Shown: positions 49,400 through 59,015, counted from the first letter of the stretch. The stretch is 64,000 bases of DNA from Planktosalinus sp963975935 (GCA_963975935.1 CAXBIQ010000011.1:1-64000), one strand, 5' to 3'. A program made the numbers and translations. The notes: generated from the letters alone by a model not told the origin.

Positions 49400-49523
49400 A
49401 AGGTTGGTCTTTTAGGAATACTCTTCAAATATACCAAATCTGGATGACCTAATGAATACTACATCAACACCTTAGCCTTAGCCGCCTATAAATCATTGCA
49501 AAATTTTGTAACCACATTGATAT

Positions 49524-50015
49524 TTATCGTGGAGACTCTACAACTTCCAGATCCCTTACCTTTCCGGCTTCAACCACAAAACGCAACATCGTGCGCACTT
49601 TATGAAACCCATGCTTACCGGCCGCACCGGGGTTCATAAACAGGAACCCGTTTTTTGTATCGTGCATGACTTTTAAAATATGGGAATGCCCGCAAATAAA
49701 AAGCTTGGGTGGGTTTTGTTTGATTTCCTCCCTGATATCCTGATTGTACCTTCCGGGGGAACCTCCAATGTGGGTCATCCATACATCCACACCTTCACAA
49801 ACAAAACGTTGGTGGAGGGGAAACTCGCCCCTTATCTTAGTATCATCAATGTTTCCATAGACGGCACGCAGGGGTTTTAATTTTTGAATGGCATCAGTCA
49901 CCGCCAGTGTTCCGATATCACCGGCATGCCATACTTCATCTGCCTGTTTCACATATTTTAAAATGGTCTCGTCAATATGACTGTGGGTGTCTGAAAGTAA
50001 AAGTATTTTTTTCAC
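49524..50015 (-). CDS. YfcE/MJ0936-type metallophosphodiesterase
   Basis: A 163-residue cytosolic phosphodiesterase of the calcineurin-like fold. Metal-binding motifs are present in order: LLSDTHSH (residues 5-12), WHAGDIG, VYGNID, MTHIGG and CGHSH. Members hydrolyse phosphodiester substrates in vitro; the physiological substrate is generally unknown. It is divergent from truA, with 77 bases between starts. Confidence 0.93.
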   Translation of the reverse strand: MKKILLLSDTHSHIDETILKYVKQADEVWHAGDIGTLAVTDAIQKLKPLRAVYGNIDDTKIRGEFPLHQRFVCEGVDVWMTHIGGSPGRYNQDIREEIKQNPPKLFICGHSHILKVMHDTKNGFLFMNPGAAGKHGFHKVRTMLRFVVEAGKVRDLEVVESPR

Positions 50016-50060
50016 GTTTATTTATGAAAGGGTTATGGACAAACCAAATTCAGGTTTGTG

Positions 50061-50068
50061 TATCTTTG
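50061..50068 (+). promoter_or_regulatory. Putative -7 box of truA
   Basis: TATCTTTG matches TAnnTTTG. It lies inside the longer open frame and 25 bases before the TTG at 50093, so it decides the truA start. Confidence 0.6.
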
Positions 50069-50092
50069 TCTCACACAAAAATAGAAGATTCT

Positions 50093-50836
50093 TTGCGATA
50101 TTTCATCGAAATAGCTTTTAACGGAAAAAACTATCACGGCTGGCAAATCCAGCCTGATGCTTCCTCGGTACAGCAAACGCTTGAAAAGGCACTCAGCACC
50201 ATTTTACGTAAAGACATAACCGTGATAGGGGCCGGTCGCACTGATGCCGGTGTTCATGCAAGACAGATATTTGCGCATTTTGATTTTGCGGAAGCCATCC
50301 CAAAAAACGAATTCCTTTTTAAACTGAATTCATTACTTCCCAAAGACATTGCCATAAGGAATATACTTCAGGTAAAGGAAGATGCTCATGCACGCTTCGA
50401 TGCGATAAGCAGAACCTATGAATATCACATCAACCTTGAGAAAGACCCTTTTGCTGCTGCATTCAGCCACCATTTACATCACATACCCGATGTGGAAAAA
50501 ATGAATACAGCGGCAGAAATCTTATATACCTATAATGATTTCCAATGCTTTTCCAAATCAAAAACCGATGTAAAAACCTATTTTTGTTCTATTGCTTTTG
50601 CTGAATGGAAGCATGAAGGTCAACGGCTGGTATTCACTATTACAGCCGACCGCTTTTTGCGTAATATGGTCAGGGCCATTGTGGGAACCCTTCTGGAAAT
50701 TGGATTTGGAAAACTCAAACCGGAAGAGTTGCACACGGTCATTCAAAGTAAAAACCGAAGCCAGGCAGGTGCCTCAGTACCGGCAAAAGGATTGTATTTA
50801 ACAAAAGTGGTTTACCCCAAAGATATCTATATATAA
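50093..50836 (+). CDS. truA: tRNA pseudouridine synthase A
   Basis: Isomerises uridines 38-40 of tRNA anticodon stems. The catalytic Asp is in GAGRTDAGVHARQ. RYFIEIAFNGKNYHGWQIQP at the start and YEYHI, FLRNMVRAIVGTL and KGLYLTKVVYP follow family order. The frame is open from 49907, but a promoter box (50061-50068) and the family N-terminus point to a TTG start at 50093 (MRYFIEIAF), giving 247 residues, the usual length. The ABC exporter gene begins one base after the stop, so the two are translated from one transcript. Confidence 0.94.
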   Translation: MRYFIEIAFNGKNYHGWQIQPDASSVQQTLEKALSTILRKDITVIGAGRTDAGVHARQIFAHFDFAEAIPKNEFLFKLNSLLPKDIAIRNILQVKEDAHARFDAISRTYEYHINLEKDPFAAAFSHHLHHIPDVEKMNTAAEILYTYNDFQCFSKSKTDVKTYFCSIAFAEWKHEGQRLVFTITADRFLRNMVRAIVGTLLEIGFGKLKPEELHTVIQSKNRSQAGASVPAKGLYLTKVVYPKDIYI

Positions 50837-50837
50837 T

Positions 50838-52604
50838 ATGGCAGCAGCAACCGGACATGCTTTTGACTTTAAATTATTCAAGCGACTGCTTCAATATACT
50901 AACCCATACCGTCTTGTATTTTGGGGGGTTGCATTAGCCGCAATATTTATGTCCGGGCTGGGTGTTTTACGCCCATACATTTTACAGCTCACCATTGACA
51001 ATTCCATCACGCCAAAAGACGGTGAGAGCCTGGTCTATTACATAAGTCTGATGGCGGGGGTTTTGTTTCTTGAAGTCTTATTTCAGTTTGCTTTTATTTA
51101 TTTTTCAAACTTTTTAGGCTTTAGTGTCATTCGAGACATTAGAATCAAACTCTTTGACAAGATTCTCAACTTCAAGATGAAGTATTTTGATAAAAGTTCG
51201 GTAGGGCGTCTCACCACCCGGGCAGTCAATGATATGGAAACCATTGCGAGTATCTTTAGTGAGGGACTCTTCATGATTGCCAGTGACCTGCTCAAAATGC
51301 TGGTCATCCTCCTCATTATGCTTTTCACCAGCTGGGAACTCACCCTGATTGTCTTTGCTATTTTTCCGCTGATTTTGTATGCTACACGCCTCTTTCAGAA
51401 AGCAATGAAAATCGCTTTTGAAGAAGTGCGCAATCAGGTGGCAAACCTCAATTCATTTGTACAGGAGCGCATTACCGGGATGAAAATCGTTCAGATCTTT
51501 ACCCGTGAAAAAACCGAATACAAAAATTTCAAAGAGATTAACGACAAGCATAAAATGGCCTGGATGAAGACCGTGTGGTACAACTCCATTTTCTTTGCCG
51601 TTGTTGAGATGCTCTCCTCTGTTACCATAGGTGTTGTTGTATGGTATGGCGGTTTGCAGGTGCTTGCAGGAGAAGGTATGACCCTGGGGATTATCGTAAT
51701 GTTTATTGAACTTGTGCAGATGCTCTTTCGCCCCTTGCGACAAATCGCTGACAAGTTTAATACATTGCAAATGGGCATGGTCGCTGCCAACCGTGTTTTT
51801 ACAATATTGGATACTGACGCCACTATTGAAAATAAAGGCACACAAAGTCTCGAAGACATCAAAGGGCATATTCAGTTTAAAGACGTGTACTTTAGTTATG
51901 ACGATACAGAAATGGTCATCAAAGGAATTTCCTTTGAAGTACAACCCAATCAAACGGTTGCTATTGTGGGAGCTACCGGTGCCGGTAAGTCAACGATCAT
52001 CAATCTCCTTTCCCGTTTTTACGAAATAAAAAGCGGTGATATTCTTGTGGACGAAAAAAATATAAAAGATATACCGCTTAATAAACTTCGCAAGGGCATT
52101 GGGGTTGTGCTTCAGGACGTCTTCTTGTTTGCAGACACTATTATGAACAACATCACGCTGAACAATCCTGAAATAACCGAGGAAGAAGTTATACAGGCCG
52201 CTAAAGACATCGGCGTACATCAGTTTATTTCCACCCTGCCAGACGGGTATCATTACAATGTTAAGGAACGCGGGAGTATGCTCTCGTCCGGACAGCGTCA
52301 GCTCATTGCTTTTCTCAGGGCTTATGTGAGTAACCCGGGCATACTGGTACTCGATGAAGCGACTTCCTCAGTAGATTCTTACTCAGAACAACTCATTCAA
52401 AACGCCACAGCAAAAATCACTCAGGGACGCACCTCTATCGTAATTGCACACAGGCTGGCCACTATTAAAAAAGCAGATGTCATCATCGTTATGGAAGCCG
52501 GTAAAATTGTAGAAATGGGCAATCATAAGGAACTACTCAAAATAGAAAACGGTCATTATCGCAATCTTTATGAAGTGCAGTTTGTACAGGAAGAAATTCT
52601 CTAA
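50838..52604 (+). CDS. ABC exporter (MsbA-like half-transporter)
   Basis: A 588-residue type-I exporter: six membrane helices (about residues 25-310) fused to a nucleotide-binding domain. Walker A is GATGAGKST, the Q-loop VVLQDVFLF, the signature LSSGQRQ, Walker B VLDEATSSVD and the H-loop IVIAHRLAT. As a homodimer it may flip lipid A precursors or export other lipophilic substrates; sequence alone does not tell MsbA from multidrug exporters. It starts one base after truA. Confidence 0.92.
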   Translation: MAAATGHAFDFKLFKRLLQYTNPYRLVFWGVALAAIFMSGLGVLRPYILQLTIDNSITPKDGESLVYYISLMAGVLFLEVLFQFAFIYFSNFLGFSVIRDIRIKLFDKILNFKMKYFDKSSVGRLTTRAVNDMETIASIFSEGLFMIASDLLKMLVILLIMLFTSWELTLIVFAIFPLILYATRLFQKAMKIAFEEVRNQVANLNSFVQERITGMKIVQIFTREKTEYKNFKEINDKHKMAWMKTVWYNSIFFAVVEMLSSVTIGVVVWYGGLQVLAGEGMTLGIIVMFIELVQMLFRPLRQIADKFNTLQMGMVAANRVFTILDTDATIENKGTQSLEDIKGHIQFKDVYFSYDDTEMVIKGISFEVQPNQTVAIVGATGAGKSTIINLLSRFYEIKSGDILVDEKNIKDIPLNKLRKGIGVVLQDVFLFADTIMNNITLNNPEITEEEVIQAAKDIGVHQFISTLPDGYHYNVKERGSMLSSGQRQLIAFLRAYVSNPGILVLDEATSSVDSYSEQLIQNATAKITQGRTSIVIAHRLATIKKADVIIVMEAGKIVEMGNHKELLKIENGHYRNLYEVQFVQEEIL

Positions 52605-52710
52605 GCTTCCATCTCATAATTACACATAGATTTTTTCGTTTAAGCATCTAACCTCTTCTGTGTTTTAAAAAAAATATCTATCTTTAAGAACGAACTTTAA
52701 AAAAAATACG

Positions 52711-53088
52711 ATGAGTAAAGCAAAGTACCAAAGTGTTCTGGACCTGGGTGAGAAACTTAATGTTCAGGATGGCGATGTGAAAGAAGAAAATGGAATTTTA
52801 CACATTTCCGGTAATACCAAAACGCAACACGAAAAGAATTTACTATGGGATGAAATCAAACGCATTGGTGGAGAGCAACCTTCAGATATCAAGGCTGATA
52901 TTAAAGTGACAGATAATTCGGTTTTTGCTTACCACACTGTCCAAAGCGGGGATTCCCTTTCCAAAATTTCCAAGTATTATTACGGAGACCCCAATAAATA
53001 CAATTCCATTTTTCAGGCGAATACCGATCAACTCAAAAATCCGGATCTCATACATCCCGGGCAGGTTTTAAAAATCCCGAATTCTTAA
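52711..53088 (+). CDS. BON-LysM protein (Kbp/YgaU-like)
   Basis: A 125-residue cytoplasmic-type protein with a BON-like domain (about 15-68; LNVQDGDVKEENGILHISGNT) and a LysM domain (about 73-122; YHTVQSGDSLSKISKYYYGD and HPGQVLKIPN). This is the domain order of E. coli Kbp (YgaU), a potassium-binding protein. There is no signal peptide, so despite the LysM it need not bind murein. A terminator follows. Confidence 0.9.
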   Translation: MSKAKYQSVLDLGEKLNVQDGDVKEENGILHISGNTKTQHEKNLLWDEIKRIGGEQPSDIKADIKVTDNSVFAYHTVQSGDSLSKISKYYYGDPNKYNSIFQANTDQLKNPDLIHPGQVLKIPNS

Positions 53089-53108
53089 AATTCACATTCT
53101 TATTTTTT

Positions 53109-53139
53109 AAAAAAGCGTTCATTACAGGGCGCTTTTTTT
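53109..53139 (+). terminator. Intrinsic terminator after the LysM gene
   Basis: Stem AAAAAAGCG (53109-53117) with CGCTTTTTTT (from 53130), then T residues. Confidence 0.8.
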
Positions 53140-53202
53140 ATTATTTCTTTAGCATAAAAAACAAAGAAATACCCTTAATTTTAATGATCAAAAAAATTGA
53201 CA

Positions 53203-54201
53203 ATGTCTGCAATCAAAAAAGTAAAACAACTGGGTTTTCAGTGGGAAACCCAGGATCCATTTCTATTCTGCGCATATCACAAAGACCATTTCCCTGCCGG
53301 TAATGAGCATTTGGGTCCCGATCCTTCCTTTCTCAAAGGGCGTAACATTGGGCAGGATTTTACCATCAAAGACGGCTGGCGCATGTATCACGGTCAAAAA
53401 GTCCCCGGTTTCCCTGCACATCCTCACAGTGGTTTTGAGACCGTGACCCTTGTGGAAGAAGGTTTCGCTGATCACAGTGATTCCCTGGGAGCTGCCGGAC
53501 GTTTTGGAAACGGTGACGTTCAATGGATGACTGCGGGAAAAGGCGTGATGCACTGCGAAATGTTTCCGTTGCTTAATCAGGATAAGGAAAACCCTTTTTT
53601 ATTGTTTCAGTTGTGGCTCAATTTGCCCAAGAAAAGCAAAGGGGTAGATCCCTATTTCAGAATGCTCTGGAATGAGGAGATTCCTGTCGTCAAGGAAAAT
53701 GGCATTTCCCTCAAACTTGTTGCCGGGAACTACAAAGGCACACAAGCCCCTGCCCCTACTCCAAATTCGTGGGCGGCAGATCCTGAAAACGAAATAGCCA
53801 TCTGGACCCTCAAGATGGACCCCGGGGTGGTATGGGAGATTCCCACCGCTACTGAAGGAACAAACAGAAGCTTATATTTTTATAAAGGCAACGAGATAGA
53901 AACCGAAGGCTTTACGATTCCACAAGAGCATTCCCTTGATCTTATCCCTACTGAAAAAATCACCATTACCAACGGCGATGCCCCGGCAGAACTTTTGTTG
54001 TTGCAAGGTAAACCCATTGGTGAACCCGTGGTACAACAGGGGCCTTTTGTTGCAAATTCGCATCAGGGCATACAGGAAGCCATCAGGCAGTATAAGAAGG
54101 ACCAGTTTGGCGGTTGGCCGTGGGAAAGTTATGAACATGTTCATGATCCCTTAAAACGGCGCTTTGCCATTCACGCTGACGGGCGTGAGGAAGTGAAGTA
54201 A
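53203..54201 (+). CDS. Pirin family protein
   Basis: A 332-residue bicupin of the pirin superfamily. The N-terminal cupin holds the metal motif in FPAHPHSGFETVTLVEEG and VQWMTAGKGVMHCEMF; the second cupin is more divergent, ending in LLLQGKPIGEPVVQQGPFV. Some bacterial pirins act as quercetinases, others as redox-sensitive regulators; the activity here is unknown. The frame opens at a TTG two codons earlier, but ATG 53203 is the natural start. Confidence 0.93.
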   Translation: MSAIKKVKQLGFQWETQDPFLFCAYHKDHFPAGNEHLGPDPSFLKGRNIGQDFTIKDGWRMYHGQKVPGFPAHPHSGFETVTLVEEGFADHSDSLGAAGRFGNGDVQWMTAGKGVMHCEMFPLLNQDKENPFLLFQLWLNLPKKSKGVDPYFRMLWNEEIPVVKENGISLKLVAGNYKGTQAPAPTPNSWAADPENEIAIWTLKMDPGVVWEIPTATEGTNRSLYFYKGNEIETEGFTIPQEHSLDLIPTEKITITNGDAPAELLLLQGKPIGEPVVQQGPFVANSHQGIQEAIRQYKKDQFGGWPWESYEHVHDPLKRRFAIHADGREEVK

Positions 54202-54292
54202 TATTTTACGTCGATGGAAAAAAATCCCCGGTAATATACTATAAGAACCATCAGATATTTTAATTCGTATCTGTATACAAAAAAAAACTATT

Positions 54293-54781
54293 ATGATACA
54301 TAAAATCACCCTTTGCCTTTTAGCCTGCTGTTTTGTGAGCTGCAACTCCAAAGCACAGAAAGAAACAAAAGAAAAGAATGGCTATGCCGTTGAAAAAACA
54401 GAAGCCCAATGGAAAGCTGAACTTAGCGAGCTAGAATATTATGTGCTGCGGGAAGCCGGTACTGAACGTGCTTTTACAAGTCCGCTGGACAAAATCTATG
54501 AACCGGGTGACTATCATTGCAAGGCCTGTGGCGTGAAGCTCTATGAATCAGAACATAAATTTGATTCGGGTACCGGATGGCCCTCTTTTGACCGTGGCGT
54601 GGATAAAAACCTGGAGTATGATGTTGACTATAAGGTGGGGTATGCCCGCACGGAATTAAAATGTGCCAACTGCGGAAGCCATCTGGGACATATGTTTGAT
54701 GACGGCCCCCAGGACACTACCGGAAAACGACACTGCATCAACGGTGTGGCGCTTGAATTTAAACCTAGCAAAAATGACTGA
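54293..54781 (+). CDS. msrB: Peptide-methionine (R)-S-oxide reductase, lipoprotein form
   Basis: Reduces methionine-R-sulfoxide in oxidised proteins. A lipoprotein signal (LLACCFVSC) directs it to the envelope. The MsrB core follows: zinc CxxC pairs CKAC and CANC, FDSGTGWPSF, the HLGHMFDDGP motif, and catalytic Cys in GKRHCINGVALEF. It overlaps the second msrB gene by eight bases. Envelope placement suggests repair of surface or periplasmic proteins. Confidence 0.94.
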   Translation: MIHKITLCLLACCFVSCNSKAQKETKEKNGYAVEKTEAQWKAELSELEYYVLREAGTERAFTSPLDKIYEPGDYHCKACGVKLYESEHKFDSGTGWPSFDRGVDKNLEYDVDYKVGYARTELKCANCGSHLGHMFDDGPQDTTGKRHCINGVALEFKPSKND

Positions 54782-55178
54782 TAAAAAATATCCCGTACAA
54801 AAAACAGAAGAAGAATGGCTGGCAGAACTCGGTGAGGAACGCTATACTATTCTGCGTAAAAAAGGCACAGAACGACCCTTTACCGGGGAGTATAATATGC
54901 ATTCTGAAGAAGGCAAATATTATTGTGCCGCCTGTAATGCCCTGCTATTTGAAAGCGAATCAAAATTTGACAGTGGCTGCGGATGGCCCGCTTTTGACAA
55001 AGCTGTACCGGGAAGTATTGAGTATGTAAAGGACACCAGCTATGGTATGCAACGCACTGAAATCCTCTGTGCCAATTGTGGCAGTCATCTGGGGCATGTA
55101 TTTAATGACGGACCCACAGACACCGGTCAGCGCTATTGTGTGAATTCTTTGAGCATGGCGTTTTCAGAGAAAAAATAA
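54774..55178 (+). CDS. msrB: Peptide-methionine (R)-S-oxide reductase, cytosolic form
   Basis: A second MsrB of 134 residues with no signal. Zinc pairs CAAC and CANC, FDSGCGWPAF, HLGHVFNDGP and catalytic Cys in GQRYCVNSLSMAF are all present. The extra Cys in FDSGCGWP is common in MsrB of this type and may take part in thiol recycling. The ATG at 54774 overlaps the end of the first msrB by eight bases, so translation is coupled. An upstream in-frame start at 54663 lies wholly inside the first gene and is unlikely. Confidence 0.94.
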   Translation: MTDKKYPVQKTEEEWLAELGEERYTILRKKGTERPFTGEYNMHSEEGKYYCAACNALLFESESKFDSGCGWPAFDKAVPGSIEYVKDTSYGMQRTEILCANCGSHLGHVFNDGPTDTGQRYCVNSLSMAFSEKK

Positions 55179-55240
55179 AGGCTCTTTCCTTATGTTTTTT
55201 GTAATTTAGTTCTTCATTTCACACCTAAAAGCAATGACTC

Positions 55241-55657
55241 ATGGCCAAAAACAAAACCGTTCCCACCAAAGCAAGTGTCACCGATTTTATCAATGCTGTT
55301 GATCACGACCAAAAACGCAAGGATAGCTTCAGACTTATCGAACTGATGAAAGAAATTTCGGGCCATGACCCCTATATGTGGGGACCCAGTATTGTGGGTT
55401 TCGGAAACTACCATTATGTCTATGACAGTGGTCATGAGGGAGATGCCCCGCTTCTGGGCTTTTCACCGCGCAAAGCCGCTATCTCACTCTATGTCTTTAC
55501 CGGTTTGGAAAAACACAAACACCTGCTCGATGATTTGGGTAAATTTACGATGGGAAAAGCCTGCATTTATGTCAAAAAACTGGAAGACATCAACGAAGAG
55601 GTTTTAAGAAAGGTAATGAAACAAACCCTTTCTTATTTGCAGGAAAAATATGGTTGA
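55241..55657 (+). CDS. DUF1801 family protein (YdhG-like)
   Basis: A 138-residue protein with the DUF1801 fold. The family core is seen in RKDSFRLIELMKEISG, then MWGPSIVGFGNYHYVYDSG, FSPRKAAISLYVF, and KFTMGKACIYVKKLEDIN. Relatives include YdhG and the iron chaperone Fra/CyaY-like YdhG of Bacillus; the role is not established. It follows the msrB pair by 62 bases. Confidence 0.88.
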   Translation: MAKNKTVPTKASVTDFINAVDHDQKRKDSFRLIELMKEISGHDPYMWGPSIVGFGNYHYVYDSGHEGDAPLLGFSPRKAAISLYVFTGLEKHKHLLDDLGKFTMGKACIYVKKLEDINEEVLRKVMKQTLSYLQEKYG

Positions 55658-55704
55658 TATACCCTAAAAAAAAACTCCTGTGCTCGTAAAATCGGTTACG
55701 GGAA

Positions 55705-58263
55705 TTACCTTACTTCCTTGCGAAGTACTTCCAGCGGGGGACTTTTGATAACTCCCATACTGTTGCCCATTCCAATGGCAAGGACTAATAGTGTTATTCC
55801 CGGAAAGAGTACTAAAAATGGTACCCAGGATGGAACAAACGGCGTATCAAAGACAAGCCACGCCAGCAACTCACTACTGATCAATGACAGCAAAATACCC
55901 GATAACGAACCTAAAACCCCCAAATAAAAGTATTCCAGAGCTGTTATCTTGAGGATTTGATTGCTTCGTGCACCGAGTGTGCGCAGGAGCACGCTTTCGC
56001 GCACGCGCTGATATTTACTCGTTCTCACAGCTCCCAGCAATACAATAATACCCGTAAGAATACTGAAGAACGCCATAAAATTGATAAGCCAGGAAATTTT
56101 GTTGAGCAGTCCTTCCACCACCGTAAGCACCTGCCGGATATCAATAATAGAAATGTTTGGAAAGTTGCGCACCAGTTCCTGTTGTAGTCGTGCTGATACC
56201 GTTTCATCAGGCACTGTGGTCGTTAGCACCCTGAACTGCGGGGCTTCTTCCAAAACTCCTTTGGGAAATACGATGGAAAAATTCATTTGCATTTGACTCC
56301 AGTCAACTGTGCGAATGCTTCCCACGATGGTTTCAGTAAGAACACCCTGAACATTGAACGTAATGTGATCACCTACACCCACCTTGGCATCATTTGCAAA
56401 ATTATCACTAATCGAAATGGGAATACGTCCGCTTTCTTCCGCCACTTCAGTCCAGGTCCCCTCCTGAAGGTTTTCTGAGGCTACCAGAGAATCACGGTAC
56501 GTGACACGAAATTCATGATTTAAAATCCAACCGCGGATAAAAGTAGTCGTATCTTTTTTTATCTCATTGACCGTTCTGTCACCTATGCTGTGTATGCGCA
56601 TCGTCACAATGGGAATGTTATCAATAACCTTAAGGTCATTATTCCTGATTGTTGTTGCAACAGCATCTGCCTGCGGACTTTGCACATCCAGAAGAATCAT
56701 ATTTGGGCTCTCAGCCTGTGCTTCCACTGAAGCCTGAGCGAGCAGAATGTCTTTGGTAAAGTATAGTGTACTGATTAAAAATGTCCCCACCCCGATGGCA
56801 AGCACCAAAATAAGTGTTTGGTTCTGCGGCCGAAAGAGATTTTTTAAACTTTGACGTGCCACAAACCCCCAGGAAGAAGGGAAGAATTTTCTGATTGCCT
56901 GCATAAAGAGATGCGCCACCCCGGCAAGAATTGAAAAAGTCACGAAGATACCCGCCACAAAGGCAAGCGAATATTGAATATCTTCCAGTAACCAGTATGA
57001 AAACAGGAAAATAAACAGGAATATTCCCAACAAGACCAGAAGCCCGGCTTTACGTGATTTTGGGGTATCACTCTCCTGAACACGCAGTGCCTGCAGGGGC
57101 GATACATATAAGGTATTCATCAAGGGATATAAGGCAAACAATACTGACATGAAGATACCCAGCAAGATTCCCATTATAATCACGCGCGGCGAAAAAGCCA
57201 TCGCTACATCTACCGGCAGCAGATCGCCCAGCAACATGGGAAAAAGTTGTTGCAGTAACAGACCTATGGCTGTACCGGCGATACCTCCCAGCAATCCCAT
57301 ACCTGCAATCTGCAGTAAATAAATAAGAAATGTTTGACGCTTGGTGGCTCCCAGGCATTTCAGGACGGCCACGGCCCGCAGTTTTTCTTTAATGTATATA
57401 TGTATGGCACTCGCAATCCCCACACAACCCAGTAAAAGGGCAATGAAAGCCACGAGGTTGAGGAACCTTCCAAAATTTTCATACCGACGTCCCATGCGTT
57501 CGCTTGTGGATGTATGGGTGTCGAGATCTGCTTCCTGAAGTTCGAGCATGGGTTCTACTTCACGATCCAGTTGCTCCATACTCACTGAGGGGTCTGCCAC
57601 AAAATAAAATTCATAATCTATGCGACTTCCGGTTTGCACAAGTTCTGTTTCTTCAATAAAACGAAAGGGAATCACTACCGGCGGTGCTACTGAACTAAAG
57701 ATGGCATTGCTTCCTGGAATCGACTTTAAACTTCCGGCAACAGGAAAGGTATATTCACCCACTTTAATACTGTCACCCGGTTCTATTCCCAATTGCAGCA
57801 TTACTGTAGCGTCTACAAGTGCTGCACCGGATTCTTCGTATGTATTTGCCGCTGAAGCAGGTTCGGTTTCCAGAACACCGTAAAAAGGAAATCCTCCCTC
57901 AATGCCACGCACCTGCACCAGTTTTGAAGTTTCATTTTTGGGAAATGCAACCATGGAAGGAAAGTTTATTTCCCTTCCATCATAGCCTCCCAGTGAATCC
58001 ATAATGCGCAACACCTCTTCATTGGGCGGGTTGTTGCTGTCTATTTTAAAATCGGCTCCCATGAGGGATTTAGACTGCAAGGCTATATTGTCTTTCAGGG
58101 TTTCACCAAACGATTGAATGGAAACCACGGCTGCAATACCCAGCACGATGGAAGCCATAAAGAGAATTAGTTTTTTGCTGCTTGCTTTTCCGTCACGCCA
58201 GGCCATTTTCAGCAACCAGTTGATACCCGGTCCGGAAGTGGTTTTACTCTTTTCTATTTCCAT
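55705..58263 (-). CDS. ABC transporter permease, YbbP-like (FtsX family)
   Basis: An 852-residue permease with ten predicted helices in FtsX order: one N-terminal helix, a large MacB-like periplasmic domain (about residues 50-260), a four-helix FtsX unit, then a second periplasmic domain and a final FtsX unit. The N-terminal phrase WLLKMAWRDGKASSKKLILFM and the C-terminal PPLEVLRKEVR are typical. With the ATPase it forms a YbbAP-type complex that moves substrates from the inner membrane. It overlaps the ATPase gene by ten bases. Confidence 0.92.
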   Translation of the reverse strand: MEIEKSKTTSGPGINWLLKMAWRDGKASSKKLILFMASIVLGIAAVVSIQSFGETLKDNIALQSKSLMGADFKIDSNNPPNEEVLRIMDSLGGYDGREINFPSMVAFPKNETSKLVQVRGIEGGFPFYGVLETEPASAANTYEESGAALVDATVMLQLGIEPGDSIKVGEYTFPVAGSLKSIPGSNAIFSSVAPPVVIPFRFIEETELVQTGSRIDYEFYFVADPSVSMEQLDREVEPMLELQEADLDTHTSTSERMGRRYENFGRFLNLVAFIALLLGCVGIASAIHIYIKEKLRAVAVLKCLGATKRQTFLIYLLQIAGMGLLGGIAGTAIGLLLQQLFPMLLGDLLPVDVAMAFSPRVIIMGILLGIFMSVLFALYPLMNTLYVSPLQALRVQESDTPKSRKAGLLVLLGIFLFIFLFSYWLLEDIQYSLAFVAGIFVTFSILAGVAHLFMQAIRKFFPSSWGFVARQSLKNLFRPQNQTLILVLAIGVGTFLISTLYFTKDILLAQASVEAQAESPNMILLDVQSPQADAVATTIRNNDLKVIDNIPIVTMRIHSIGDRTVNEIKKDTTTFIRGWILNHEFRVTYRDSLVASENLQEGTWTEVAEESGRIPISISDNFANDAKVGVGDHITFNVQGVLTETIVGSIRTVDWSQMQMNFSIVFPKGVLEEAPQFRVLTTTVPDETVSARLQQELVRNFPNISIIDIRQVLTVVEGLLNKISWLINFMAFFSILTGIIVLLGAVRTSKYQRVRESVLLRTLGARSNQILKITALEYFYLGVLGSLSGILLSLISSELLAWLVFDTPFVPSWVPFLVLFPGITLLVLAIGMGNSMGVIKSPPLEVLRKEVR

Positions 58264-58946
58264 GAAGCCTCTTTTTGGTTGGGAACAATTTTTCCACCTT
58301 TCAAGCGCAGAATATTTTGAGTCTTATTTGCCAACTCAATATCGTGGGTCACAATCACAAGGGTTGTACCGGCTTCTTTGTTGAGTTCAAAAAGGAGGGC
58401 TTCTACTTTTTCGCCTGTTTCGGCATCAAGGTTTCCTGTGGGCTCATCGGCAAAAAGGATGGATGGACGGTTTGAGAAAGCCCTTGCCACAGCTACGCGT
58501 TGTTGCTCACCTCCCGAAAGCTGTGACGGATAATGATGAAAACGGTTTGCCAATCCCACTTTATCAAGAAGCTCCATTCCTATTTTTGCTGCATTCTTTG
58601 CCCCTTGCAGTTCCAAGGGAACCGCAACATTTTCAAGCGCGGTCAAGGTGGGCAATAATTGAAAATCCTGAAAAACAAAGCCAATGTTGCGGTTGCGCAA
58701 AAGTGCCCGTTCATCTTCGGTCAGGTTGTTGAGTTGTGTGCCACACAGTTCGATTGTGCCGGCATTGGGCCGGTCCAGACCTGCACAAAGCCCTAAAAGA
58801 GTAGTTTTTCCACTTCCGGAAGGACCCACGATAGCAAAGGTTTCCCGCTCTTCAATGGCAAAAGAAATATTTTGTAAAACTGTTAATGTTTGTGAACCTG
58901 AGGTGTAGGTTTTTTCTAAGTTGTGGACGTTTAATATCTTTGCCAT
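58254..58946 (-). CDS. ABC transporter ATP-binding protein, YbbA-like
   Basis: A 230-residue ATPase of the MacB/LolD type. Walker A GPSGSGKTT, Q-loop FVFQDFQLLP, signature LSGGEQQRVAVARAF, Walker B LFADEPTGNLD and H-loop VTHD are all intact. It pairs with the overlapping downstream permease. The divergent gene is a TesA-like esterase, the same neighbourhood as tesA-ybbA-ybbP in E. coli. Confidence 0.95.
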   Translation of the reverse strand: MAKILNVHNLEKTYTSGSQTLTVLQNISFAIEERETFAIVGPSGSGKTTLLGLCAGLDRPNAGTIELCGTQLNNLTEDERALLRNRNIGFVFQDFQLLPTLTALENVAVPLELQGAKNAAKIGMELLDKVGLANRFHHYPSQLSGGEQQRVAVARAFSNRPSILFADEPTGNLDAETGEKVEALLFELNKEAGTTLVIVTHDIELANKTQNILRLKGGKIVPNQKEASWK

Positions 58947-58952
58947 TTAGAG

Positions 58953-58960
58953 TATCTTTG
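58953..58960 (+). promoter_or_regulatory. Putative -7 box of the TesA-like gene
   Basis: TATCTTTG matches TAnnTTTG on the + strand, 55 bases before the ATG at 59016. Confidence 0.5.
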
Positions 58961-59015
58961 ATTGCTTTTTTTAAAGAGGTAAAATAAAGAAATCATTTTA
59001 ATTTTAATCCACGTT

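Noticed and set aside
49907..50092. 62-residue N-terminal extension of TruA
   Set aside because: It crosses the opposite gene and its promoter, and the family starts at MRYFIE.
54663..54773. Upstream start for the second msrB
   Set aside because: The added residues lie wholly within the first msrB in another frame and have no match to the family.
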